Assembly (NCBI GenBank): GCA_964401045.1
Contig: CAYNXB010000020.1
Coordinates: forward strand, 1-39,785
DNA from: CAYNXB01 sp964401045
Lineage (GTDB): Bacteria > Pseudomonadota > Alphaproteobacteria > Sphingomonadales > Sphingomonadaceae
Direction: 5' to 3'
Length of the DNA stretch: 39,785 nucleotides
Below, one piece after another: positions 16,627 through 24,381 of the stretch. Every line of letters begins with the position of its first letter. The stretch's first letter is position 1. The position numbers were made by a program, and so were the translations under genes. The notes under the pieces are model-generated. The model worked only from the letters and a program-made list of their open reading frames with translations, was not told the origin of the DNA and ran no database searches.

Positions 16627-18627
16627 ATGACGATCGATGACAGCGGCTCCCTGTTTGACCAGTTGCCCGCCGCCGGCGGCGATTACGATGCCTCGGCGAT
16701 CGAGGTGCTCGAAGGGCTCGAGCCGGTCCGCCGTCGCCCGGGCATGTACGTCGGCGGCACCGATGAGCGCGCGCTTCACCACCTCGCCGCCGAAGTACTC
16801 GACAACGCGATGGACGAGGCTGTCGCCGGCCACGCCAGCCGCATCGAGATCACGCTCGAAGAAGGCAATCGCCTGACGATTGCCGACAACGGCCGCGGCA
16901 TGCCGGTCGATGAGCATCCCAAGTATCCGGGCAAGTCTGCGCTCGAGGTGATCCTCACCACGCTCCACTCGGGGGGCAAGTTCTCGGGCAAGGCCTATGC
17001 CACCAGCGGCGGCCTCCACGGCGTCGGCATCTCGGTGGTCAACGCGCTGTCGGTGAACACGCGGATCGAGGTGGCGCGCGATCGGCAGCTCTACGTGCAG
17101 GAGTTCTCCAAGGGTCTCGCCCAAGGCGGGCTGCGCCATGAAGGGGCCGCGCCCAATCGCCGCGGCACCACTGTCAGCTTTACGCCGGACGCCGAAATCT
17201 TCGGCGATCGCCAGTTCAGCCCCAAGCGGCTGTTCAAGCTGGCGCGTTCGAAGGCGTATCTGTTCGCCGGGGTCGAGATTCGCTGGAAGTGCGCGCCCTC
17301 GCTGGTGAGCGAGGACGTCCCGGCCGAAGCGGTGTTCCAGTTTCCGGGCGGCCTCGCCGACCATCTCGCAGAGCAGGTTGCCGGGCGCGAATGCGTCACC
17401 AGCCAGTTCTTCGTTGGCCGCCAGGACTTTCCCACCCAGAACGGGGAGACGCAGGGCCGCGTCGAGTGGGCCATCGCCTGGCCGTTGTGGTCGGACGGCG
17501 CGTTCTCCTGGTATTGCAACACCGTGCCGACGCCCGACGGCGGCACGCACGAGGCGGGCCTGCGGGCCGCGCTGACCAAGGGCATCCGCGCGTTCGGCGA
17601 GCTGGTGGGAGCGAAGAAGGCAAAGGACATCACCACTGACGACGTGATGACGGGGAGCGAAATCATGCTCTCGGTGTTCATCCGCGATCCGCAGTTCCAA
17701 AGCCAGACCAAGGACCGTTTAACCAGCCCCGAGGCGGCGACCCTGGTCGAGCGCGCGGTGCGCGACCATTTCGACCATTTCCTGACCGACAACATGGAGC
17801 GTGGCCGCGCACTGCTCGCCTCGATCACCGAGCGAATGGACGAACGGCTCGCGCGCAAGGCCGAGCGCGAGATAAAAAGGAAAACAGCCACTAACGCGCG
17901 CAAGCTGAGACTTCCCGGCAAGCTCACAGATTGCTCGGGCGAGACCGGGGCCGAGACCGAGCTGTTTATCGTCGAGGGCGATTCGGCGGGCGGCAGCGCC
18001 AAGCAGGCGCGCGATCGCAAGACCCAGGCGATCCTTCCGATTCGCGGCAAGATCTTGAATGTCGCTTCAGCGAGCGCTGATAAGATCCGTGCCAATCAGG
18101 AAATTGCCGACCTGACCCTCGCCCTGGGCTGCGGCATCAGGCGTGACTGCGATCCCGCAGCGCTGCGCTATGATCGCATCGTCATCATGACCGACGCCGA
18201 TGTCGACGGCGCACACATCGCAACGCTGCTGATGACGTTCTTTTTCCAGGAAATGCCCGAACTGGTGAAGCAGGGGCACCTGTTCCTCGCCCAGCCACCG
18301 CTGTTCAAGCTCACCGCCGGCAAGGACAGCGCCTACGCCCGCGACGAGGCGCACCGGCGCGAGCTTGAGGCAACGCAGTTCAAGGGCAAGAAGGTCGAGA
18401 TCAGCCGCTTCAAAGGCCTCGGCGAAATGAACCCCCAGCAACTGCGCGAAACGACCATGAGCCCGGCCAGCCGCAGCCTGATCCGCATCACCCTGCCGCC
18501 CGAACACGAGCAGCGCCACGCCATCGCCGAACTGGTCGACCAGTTGATGGGCCGCAATCCCGAGCACCGCTTCAACTTCATCCAGAACCGCGCGGGCGAG
18601 CTGGACCGGGATCTGATCGACGCTTAG
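16627..18627 (+). CDS. parE: DNA topoisomerase IV subunit B
   Basis: 666 aa type IIA topoisomerase ATPase subunit that decatenates daughter chromosomes with ParC. GHKL ATPase motifs: LEPVRRRPGMYVGG, LDNAMDEAVAGHA (catalytic Glu region), NGRGMPVDEHP, GGLHGVGISVVNALS. The TOPRIM domain has EGDSAGGSAKQARDRKTQA and the metal-binding DADVDGAHI; the C-terminus has RFKGLGEMNPQQL. The HPKYPGKSALEVILTTLHSGGKF spacing and overall length fit ParE rather than GyrB. ATG 16627 sits directly behind the promoter and lacks a Shine-Dalgarno site, suggesting a leaderless mRNA. Its stop overlaps that of the convergent methyltransferase (18624-18627). Confidence 0.95.
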   Translation: MTIDDSGSLFDQLPAAGGDYDASAIEVLEGLEPVRRRPGMYVGGTDERALHHLAAEVLDNAMDEAVAGHASRIEITLEEGNRLTIADNGRGMPVDEHPKYPGKSALEVILTTLHSGGKFSGKAYATSGGLHGVGISVVNALSVNTRIEVARDRQLYVQEFSKGLAQGGLRHEGAAPNRRGTTVSFTPDAEIFGDRQFSPKRLFKLARSKAYLFAGVEIRWKCAPSLVSEDVPAEAVFQFPGGLADHLAEQVAGRECVTSQFFVGRQDFPTQNGETQGRVEWAIAWPLWSDGAFSWYCNTVPTPDGGTHEAGLRAALTKGIRAFGELVGAKKAKDITTDDVMTGSEIMLSVFIRDPQFQSQTKDRLTSPEAATLVERAVRDHFDHFLTDNMERGRALLASITERMDERLARKAEREIKRKTATNARKLRLPGKLTDCSGETGAETELFIVEGDSAGGSAKQARDRKTQAILPIRGKILNVASASADKIRANQEIADLTLALGCGIRRDCDPAALRYDRIVIMTDADVDGAHIATLLMTFFFQEMPELVKQGHLFLAQPPLFKLTAGKDSAYARDEAHRRELEATQFKGKKVEISRFKGLGEMNPQQLRETTMSPASRSLIRITLPPEHEQRHAIAELVDQLMGRNPEHRFNFIQNRAGELDRDLIDA

Positions 18628-19649
18628 GCCAGCACCGCCTCCACCACGCTGACCGCCGAGGCCGTCGGCACCACCCGTTCCAGCCGGAATCCGTTGGGCT
18701 CGAGCAGCTCGGCGTATTCGCTCGCGGTGCGTTCCTCGCCGCCGGGGACGAGGAGCATCATCATGTCGAGCATCTTGCCCATGTGCGGCTCATCGCCCTC
18801 AGGCAGCACCATCTCGACGATCAACAGCTTACCGTCCGGCTTCATCGCCTCGCGCACGTTGCCGAGGATGGTGGCGTTCTCGGCGTCGTCCCAGTCATGG
18901 ATGATGTGGCTGAGGAGGTAGGCGTCATGCCCCGCCGGGACCGCATCGAAGAAGCTGCCACCCTCGATGCTGACGCGGTCGCTCACGCCGAAGCCGTCGA
19001 GCAGCGGCGGCGCGTCGACGACCACGTGGGGCAGGTCGTAGAGCACGCCCCTGAGGTGGGGATGGCGCGCGAGGACGTGGCCAAGCATGTTGCCCGATGC
19101 CCCGCCGACATCGACCAGCGAGCCGATCCCGGCGAAGTCATACGCCTCTGCTACCGCGGGCGGCTCGCGGCCGTGGAAGCCGACCATCGTCTCGCTGAAG
19201 AATTGCGCCATGCCGGGGTTCTTCTGCAGGTGTTCGAACAGGCTCGCGCCGTGGGCTTTCTCGAACCCGGGGTCGCCGGTGAGCAGGCCGTGATCGAACT
19301 CGATCCATGCCGGTTTCACCATATCGCCCACGAGCGCCATCACCGCCGATCGTGCGGAACCGGGCGCGCCGACCTTGAGCGCCGTACCGAGGTCCGTCAG
19401 GCGGAAGCTGTCCTTGCCCGCGGATTGCAGCAGCCCGATCCCGCACAGCGAGCGCAAGTAGCGGTAAAGCGGCCGATGGAGCATGCCGTATTCGGCAGCA
19501 AGCTCGGCCGCGGTTCGCGGCGTATCGCCATCGAACTTGTCGGGCAGGCCCATCTTCGCAGCCTGCAGCAGAAGTTCGCCCGCCCAATGGGCAATCGTCA
19601 TCTCCATCAACCGCGATGCGGCCGTGGCTTCGTCCATCCGCTCCGTCAT
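18624..19649 (-). CDS. SAM-dependent O-methyltransferase (CrtF/ASMT-like)
   Basis: 341 aa. An N-terminal winged-helix dimerisation domain (about 10-95) precedes a Rossmann methyltransferase with the SAM loop LVDVGGASGN (about 178-187) and the catalytic-region motif LLSHIIHDWDD (His251 as likely base). This is the architecture of hydroxyneurosporene, acetylserotonin and plant-type O-methyltransferases that act on small phenolic or polyketide hydroxyls. The acceptor is unknown; no carotenoid genes are present in the window. It lies 48 nt downstream of the CphA-like gene on the same strand and may be its operon partner. Its stop is shared with parE. Confidence 0.85.
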   Translation of the reverse strand: MTERMDEATAASRLMEMTIAHWAGELLLQAAKMGLPDKFDGDTPRTAAELAAEYGMLHRPLYRYLRSLCGIGLLQSAGKDSFRLTDLGTALKVGAPGSARSAVMALVGDMVKPAWIEFDHGLLTGDPGFEKAHGASLFEHLQKNPGMAQFFSETMVGFHGREPPAVAEAYDFAGIGSLVDVGGASGNMLGHVLARHPHLRGVLYDLPHVVVDAPPLLDGFGVSDRVSIEGGSFFDAVPAGHDAYLLSHIIHDWDDAENATILGNVREAMKPDGKLLIVEMVLPEGDEPHMGKMLDMMMLLVPGGEERTASEYAELLEPNGFRLERVVPTASAVSVVEAVLA

Positions 19650-19697
19650 TGTGATCCCCTCCCATCCCGCGCAAGGCCATCGGAAAGGCTGGCGCCG

Positions 19698-21776
19698 TTA
19701 CGAGTCGGTCAGCGTTCCTCGGGCCTTGTGCGCCGCGATGGTAACCCCCTTCGCCACGCTGCGGAAGAAGCTGGCATGCTCTGCGGCAGGGACCACGCGG
19801 TCGATCTTCCTGCGCGCAAGAGCCGCGCGCACCTGGGGATCGAATTCGTCGAGCTCGGCCAGCGCTGCCACGCTGCGGCAGTGGGGCGCTATGAGGTGGA
19901 GCGCTTCCGCTCGGAACGGTTCGGCCGTTCCGCCAGCCCGGGGTTCGGCCGGTGCGTCTCCGGTGATCAGCAGGGCGTCGATTTTCTGAATGGGCAGGCC
20001 TTGGCGAGCGACGCCGACGTCGATCACTCCGAACACCAGTGCTTCGACCCGCCGATCCATCGTCAGCATACGTCCGGCGCGCAGGATCGGCACATCGCCG
20101 GAGACGATCGTCTCGCCCCCCACATGCACGCCCTTGCGATCGTGTGTGCCCACCGTGAGCCCCTGGGCGGCGAGCAACTGCGTCAAGCTTGCGGTGATCG
20201 CGTCCGCTTTGGGTCCGCCGAGCACGGCGATGGTCGGGACATGCCCGTTGTTGCGCACCAGCCCCTTGAGCACCTCGGTATAGAGATGCTCCGCATCGCC
20301 GCCGAGCTCCGGCTGCGCATTGATCTCGCAGATTCCTGAATCCACCTCGCGCCACGATTGAGCGATGTCCGGAATAATCAGGTCGACGCCGGCGAGATCG
20401 AGGCCGATCAGTTCCGCGGCTCGCTCGGCTACCCGCGCGTTGTCGGGGTGCATCCGGTCGGTAACCGCCAGCGGCGTGCCGCCCGCCGAGACATTGGCGC
20501 GGCGGCGCAGGGGCACGAACTCGCCCTTCTTGGGGACGCTGTCGAACGTCAGCCCATCGCGCGTGAGCAGCTTTTCGGCTTCCTCGTCGAGCATGAGCTT
20601 CTTGAGCGGGGCATAGACGTCGCTTCCGCGGCGTGGATCGGCGTTTACCACTTCGACCAGCTGGCGGATGGTCGCCTTGCCGTCTCCGGTAACGCCAGCC
20701 GGCCGCCGCTCCTTGGCCCAGATCGCCTTGCCGCGGAAAACGACGATGCGATAGTCGCGCCCGGCAACAAACTTCTCGACCAGCACCGTCTTGGAGACCT
20801 TGCACGCTGCATCGAACGCCCAGCGGACCTCGTCTTCGGTCCGCAGGTCAGCCTGGACGGCGATGCCGCCGTCCTTGTCGGCAGGCTTGACGACCACCGG
20901 GTAACCAAGCTGCCGGACGATCTCGAGCGCTTGCTCTACCGTCTGCGCGGTTCCGTTCGCGGGGGCCGGCAGGCCCGCGCGGCGCAGGAACGCGGCTGAG
21001 AGTTGCTTATACTTGGCGAGGCGCGCACCGACGTTCGAGCACAAATGGGTGAACGAGCTGTCCAGCAGCACCGAATTACGGCCGAGACCATAGAGCACCA
21101 TCGAGCTCGGAAGCTCCTGGAACACGATGCCGTTTTCGATCGCCGCCTTGACGAAGCGTGGCGTGTTGCTGGTCGTGAGCGCAGACGCCTTGAGCGATCC
21201 GAACGCTGCGTGGGCCTGCTCGCGCAATTCCCCGAGATCCTCACCATCGCCGCGCGCGAAGGCCGCGAACATCAGGCGAAGCAGGTCGATGGTGGCCTTG
21301 GTGGCGCGCGATAGCACCGGGACCGTGATCGAAGTCCAGTTGGGCCCGCCACCGATGACCCGGGGCGTGGAGTAGACCGGCAGGTTCGCCAGCCGGGGCA
21401 GGCGCGCGATCACCGCAAGGAGCCACGCCGCGGTATCCGCGGTTGTGCTTCCCTTTGCAGGATCGACCAGCGCGTCGACCTGATGAAGGCCGGGAACACC
21501 CTCGAGCAAGGCGTCGAGGCGCGTGGCGAGGCTTGCGCGCTCCCTGCGCGTGGTTGCCGGAAACGTGCAATGGAACAGCACCGAGGGATAGGGCGAGCCG
21601 AAGCCGAATCCCTGTATGACCCCCGCCGGACGTGGCACGCTCCACGAACGTTCGGGCGCAGGTGCGGCGGCCGCCGCTCTCGCGGCCTTGAGTTCCTTTG
21701 TCTTGGCCAGCTTCGCCTTCGCAGAGTTAGCCGAAGCGTCGGCTTTGCCGCGCGCGCGGATGGCGGTTTTTGGCAT
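19698..21776 (-). CDS. Cyanophycin-synthetase-like ATP-grasp protein with degenerate Mur-ligase part
   Basis: 692 aa. Residues 1-45 are Ala/Lys-rich and disordered. About 60-240 is a diverged CphA N-domain, recognisable at NTPRFVKAAIENGIVFQELP. The ATP-grasp domain (about 245-495) is clearly CphA type: LGYPVVVKPADKDGG (Lys297), VLVEKFVAGRDYRIVVF, VTGDGKATIRQLVEVVNADP, LRRRANVSAGG, VTDRMHPDNARVAERA, and metal ligands Glu484/Asn486 in CEINAQPEL. About 510-690 aligns with the start of the CphA Mur-ligase domain, but the P-loop (TGTNGKTTT in CphA) is GGPKADAIT and the central and C-terminal Mur lobes are missing. Only one ligase site should work, as in CphA2, which joins beta-Asp-Arg units. Substrate unknown. 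It follows the LigF-like gene by 8 nt. Confidence 0.8.
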   Translation of the reverse strand: MPKTAIRARGKADASANSAKAKLAKTKELKAARAAAAAPAPERSWSVPRPAGVIQGFGFGSPYPSVLFHCTFPATTRRERASLATRLDALLEGVPGLHQVDALVDPAKGSTTADTAAWLLAVIARLPRLANLPVYSTPRVIGGGPNWTSITVPVLSRATKATIDLLRLMFAAFARGDGEDLGELREQAHAAFGSLKASALTTSNTPRFVKAAIENGIVFQELPSSMVLYGLGRNSVLLDSSFTHLCSNVGARLAKYKQLSAAFLRRAGLPAPANGTAQTVEQALEIVRQLGYPVVVKPADKDGGIAVQADLRTEDEVRWAFDAACKVSKTVLVEKFVAGRDYRIVVFRGKAIWAKERRPAGVTGDGKATIRQLVEVVNADPRRGSDVYAPLKKLMLDEEAEKLLTRDGLTFDSVPKKGEFVPLRRRANVSAGGTPLAVTDRMHPDNARVAERAAELIGLDLAGVDLIIPDIAQSWREVDSGICEINAQPELGGDAEHLYTEVLKGLVRNNGHVPTIAVLGGPKADAITASLTQLLAAQGLTVGTHDRKGVHVGGETIVSGDVPILRAGRMLTMDRRVEALVFGVIDVGVARQGLPIQKIDALLITGDAPAEPRAGGTAEPFRAEALHLIAPHCRSVAALAELDEFDPQVRAALARRKIDRVVPAAEHASFFRSVAKGVTIAAHKARGTLTDS

Positions 21777-21784
21777 GTCGGGTC

Positions 21785-22528
21785 TCAGGTCTTCGCGGGT
21801 TCGAAGCGCTCACGCGGGACCTTGGCAAACATCTCCTTCACCGCCGGCCGTTCGTGGATCTGGCGGATCCAGCGCACGAGGTGCGGAGTGTCGCGTTCGT
21901 TGACCATCTCCGCAAAGCCCATCTCCATGCCATTGGCGATGGCAAAATTGCAGATGTCGGCGAGCGAATACATGCCGCCGGCGAGCCATTCGTTATCCGC
22001 GAGGCGATCATCGAGCCGGCGCACCGATACGCCGATCTTGCGCATCTCCTCGTCGAGGATGTCCTGCGGGAAGCCCTCGCGCGCGCGGCGCCACTTAAGC
22101 TGCTGTTCCGGGATCGGAATTGCCTTGAGCTTGTCCTCAAACTCCGCGTCCGAGAGATTCTTGACCATGTTGCCGATGTGGCGGTGCCAGCCGATGGTCG
22201 AGACGCACCAGCAGAAGTATTCGTCGACCCACTTGGTCCACACGCGCATCTCCGCGCGGTCATAGGGATCGTCCGGGCGCAGCTTTACCGCGGTAGGATG
22301 GGCATCTTCGAGGTATTCGCAGATCACCGTGCTCTCGGTGACGATCCGCCCGTCATCGTCGAGCGCGGGGACCTGCCCGCGCGGGTTGATCGCCTTGTAC
22401 CAATCCGAATGATGCTCAAACTTCGCGGGATTGAGCTGCCTGTGCTCGAACGCGAGGCCCTTTTCGTAAAGCGCCAGCATGGGCTTCAGCGAGTTCGCGC
22501 CTGGCCCGAAGCTGTAAAGCGTAAGCAT
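21785..22528 (-). CDS. Glutathione S-transferase, LigF (beta-etherase)-like
   Basis: 247 aa cytosolic GST. A thioredoxin-fold N-domain (about 1-80: TLYSFGPGANSLKP, INPRGQVPALDDDG, VTESTVICEYLED with the Glu-Ser glutathione motif) and a helical C-domain (WTKWVDEYFCWCVSTIGWH, IPEQQLKWRRAREGFPQ, YSLADICNFAIANGMEM). Many of these segments are, from memory, nearly identical to sphingomonad LigF, which cleaves the beta-aryl ether of lignin model compounds with glutathione. No LigD, LigE or LigG homologue is in the window, so the ether substrate may differ. ATG 22528 has GGAGAGG nine nt upstream. The 83-nt leader (22529-22611) contains a GGCGCGCGCC palindrome and no convincing promoter. Coupled to the CphA-like gene. 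Confidence 0.85.
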   Translation of the reverse strand: MLTLYSFGPGANSLKPMLALYEKGLAFEHRQLNPAKFEHHSDWYKAINPRGQVPALDDDGRIVTESTVICEYLEDAHPTAVKLRPDDPYDRAEMRVWTKWVDEYFCWCVSTIGWHRHIGNMVKNLSDAEFEDKLKAIPIPEQQLKWRRAREGFPQDILDEEMRKIGVSVRRLDDRLADNEWLAGGMYSLADICNFAIANGMEMGFAEMVNERDTPHLVRWIRQIHERPAVKEMFAKVPRERFEPAKT

Positions 22529-22611
22529 GAGATCAAGGCCTCTCCGTTTTCGCCCAGCGGCTTAGCGAGGCGCGCGCCGAAAGGGCAAGTGAAATGGGGC
22601 CAAATATCCCG

Positions 22612-23811
22612 TCAGTAGAGCAGCATGTCCGCGACATCCTCGCGCCAGCGCATCTCGTCGCGCGCGGCAAGCGCATCGAGGTCGCCGGAATCGGCCGCGC
22701 GATCCTCCACCCAGTCGCGCAATGCGGGGCCCCCGTTGATCACGTCGATCGCCAGCCGCTCGAACTCATACTCATAGGGAAAATCGCGCCAGATCGCATA
22801 TTCGGGATAGAGCCGACGAATGGCCTTGAACGCGAGCGCCTGAAGCCGCCACGGGCGAAACGCCTGGTGGCCATAGAACTTGCCTTCGGCATGGATCATC
22901 AAGGCACTACAGAGCATTCCTGCGTGCTTGTGGAAGGTCGGTGTGAACCAGCACGGGCGGATCGCGCAGCCTTCGAGCCATTCGGGCGCGAGGCGGTCCA
23001 TCTCCGCCAGCACTGCCTCGGCGTCGATGTCCGGCGCGCCGAACAGCACTTCGAGCGGGCGGGTGGTGCCCCTGCCCTCGCTCAGGTTCGTGCCCTCCAG
23101 CATCACCGTTCCGGCATAGGCGCGCGCCATATTGAGGTTGGCGGCGTTGGGGCTCGGATTGATCCACACGCGGTTCGCGGGCCAGCCGAAACCGGGCCCG
23201 GCTTCGGGCAACCAATCGTGCATCTCGATCACGCGGTACTCTACATCGAGATTGAACCGCCGCACGAACCACGCGCCCATCTCGCCCATCGTCAGCCCGT
23301 GACGCATCGGCATCGGCGCGGCGCCGACAAAGCTTTCTTCCCCCGGCACCAACAGCGTACCCTCCACCGGGCGACCGGCGGGATTGGGCCGGTCCAGCAC
23401 CCACACGCTCTTGCCATGTTCGGCGGCGGCCTCGAGCAGGTAGAGCAGCGTGGTGACGAACGTGTAGATGCGGCAACCGAGATCCTGCAGGTCGAACAGG
23501 AACACGTCGGCAGTGCCCATCATCTCCCCGCTCGGGCGGCGGACGTCGCCGTACAGGCTGAACACCGGGATGCCGAGCGCGGGATCGATCTCGTCCGCGG
23601 TCTCGACCATGTTGTCCTGCTTGTCGCCCTTGAGCCCGTGCTGCGGGCCGAACGCGCTCGTGACGTTAACCCCGGCAGCGATCAGCGCGTCGAGCGAATG
23701 AACGAGGTCCGCAGTGACCGACGCGGGATGCGCGACCAACGCCACGCGCTGGCCTTCGAGCGCTCGCCGCAGGTCTGGCTCGGCAAGCAGCCGGTCTATT
23801 CCGAACTTCAT
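22612..23811 (-). CDS. NamZ-type exo-beta-N-acetylmuramidase (DUF1343)
   Basis: 399 aa, full DUF1343 length. Conserved blocks: GQRVALVAHPASVTADLVHS, AFGPQHGLKGDKQDNMVET, DVFLFDLQDLGCRIYTFVTT, WVLDRPNPAGRPVEGTLL, ESFVGAAPMPMRHGLTMGE, EGTNLSEGRGTTRPLE. Characterised members (NamZ) remove terminal N-acetylmuramic acid from peptidoglycan fragments, in support of wall recycling. I see no signal peptide, so it is cytosolic or exported by another route. ATG 23811 overlaps the upstream DOMON-like TGA (ATGA 23808-23811); an earlier in-frame start at 23847 lies inside that gene and is unlikely. No other muropeptide-recycling gene is adjacent. Confidence 0.88.
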   Translation of the reverse strand: MKFGIDRLLAEPDLRRALEGQRVALVAHPASVTADLVHSLDALIAAGVNVTSAFGPQHGLKGDKQDNMVETADEIDPALGIPVFSLYGDVRRPSGEMMGTADVFLFDLQDLGCRIYTFVTTLLYLLEAAAEHGKSVWVLDRPNPAGRPVEGTLLVPGEESFVGAAPMPMRHGLTMGEMGAWFVRRFNLDVEYRVIEMHDWLPEAGPGFGWPANRVWINPSPNAANLNMARAYAGTVMLEGTNLSEGRGTTRPLEVLFGAPDIDAEAVLAEMDRLAPEWLEGCAIRPCWFTPTFHKHAGMLCSALMIHAEGKFYGHQAFRPWRLQALAFKAIRRLYPEYAIWRDFPYEYEFERLAIDVINGGPALRDWVEDRAADSGDLDALAARDEMRWREDVADMLLY

Positions 23812-24350
23812 CGGCCAGCGGCTGCCGGAAGCATCGCCACGAAGCAAGCCGGATCATGAAAGTCCGCCTGGTCGGCTGGATGCACGAGCGCCCAGTAGCT
23901 TTTCGCCCCTCCGTCTTCCTCGATCACCGCCGCGAGGTTCATCTTGCTGTCCTCTCTCGGCAGCGCGGCCAGCGGGATCGAGGCGTCGAAGATCGCGAAC
24001 GTGCTGCCCTTGCGCATCATCGTCTGCGGCTCGCGATCAGCCGGCCGTTCGGCCATCCCGTCGCGATAGGTCGCAAAGTCATAGGCGGCCCAGCGCTCCG
24101 ACGGCGAGAGGTTGAACTCGCAGTAGGCAGGTCCGCCGCCGGGCATCAGGAATAGCTCGAAGCAGGTGGTGCCCCACAACCCGTCGGCCCGGCCCTTGCC
24201 CGCGAACGGCGGCACCACCAGCGCCTGCGCGCCCTCGATCCGCCAGCGCACCCGCAACCAGTTGTCTGCCACGCCGATGATTTTCGCCTCGACGGAAGAC
24301 ACCCTTAACGGCGCGTGCGCGGGATGCGCGATCAGCGCGTGCGTTTGCAA
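23808..24350 (-). CDS. DOMON-like domain protein
   Basis: 180 aa beta-sandwich protein of the DOMON-like type found in alphaproteobacteria, related to haem- or sugar-binding DOMON domains. Recognisable stretch: GLWGTTCFELFLMPGGGPAYCEFNLSPS, then WAAYDFATYRDGM and the final FHDPACFVAML. No signal peptide. The start is TTG 24350, backed by an excellent GGAGGGGG at about 24356-24363 on the opposite strand. It overlaps the muramidase start (ATGA), which suggests that the two act together, for instance in binding and trimming a glycan; that is inference. Confidence 0.78.
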   Translation of the reverse strand: MQTHALIAHPAHAPLRVSSVEAKIIGVADNWLRVRWRIEGAQALVVPPFAGKGRADGLWGTTCFELFLMPGGGPAYCEFNLSPSERWAAYDFATYRDGMAERPADREPQTMMRKGSTFAIFDASIPLAALPREDSKMNLAAVIEEDGGAKSYWALVHPADQADFHDPACFVAMLPAAAGR

Positions 24351-24381
24351 ACAACCCCCTCCATGCTAGCGCGCCCTCGCC

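Noticed and set aside
15331..17700. Open frame of nearly 800 codons on the minus strand
   Set aside because: Antisense to the LpoA-like gene and parE; it reads through the repeat relic (giving SLRAQRSNL), which is typical of spurious translation.
24339..24381. Promoter for a leaderless tyrS (ATGCTA box near 24363)
   Set aside because: No -35 hexamer at 16-18 nt; TTGCAA is only 12 nt away.
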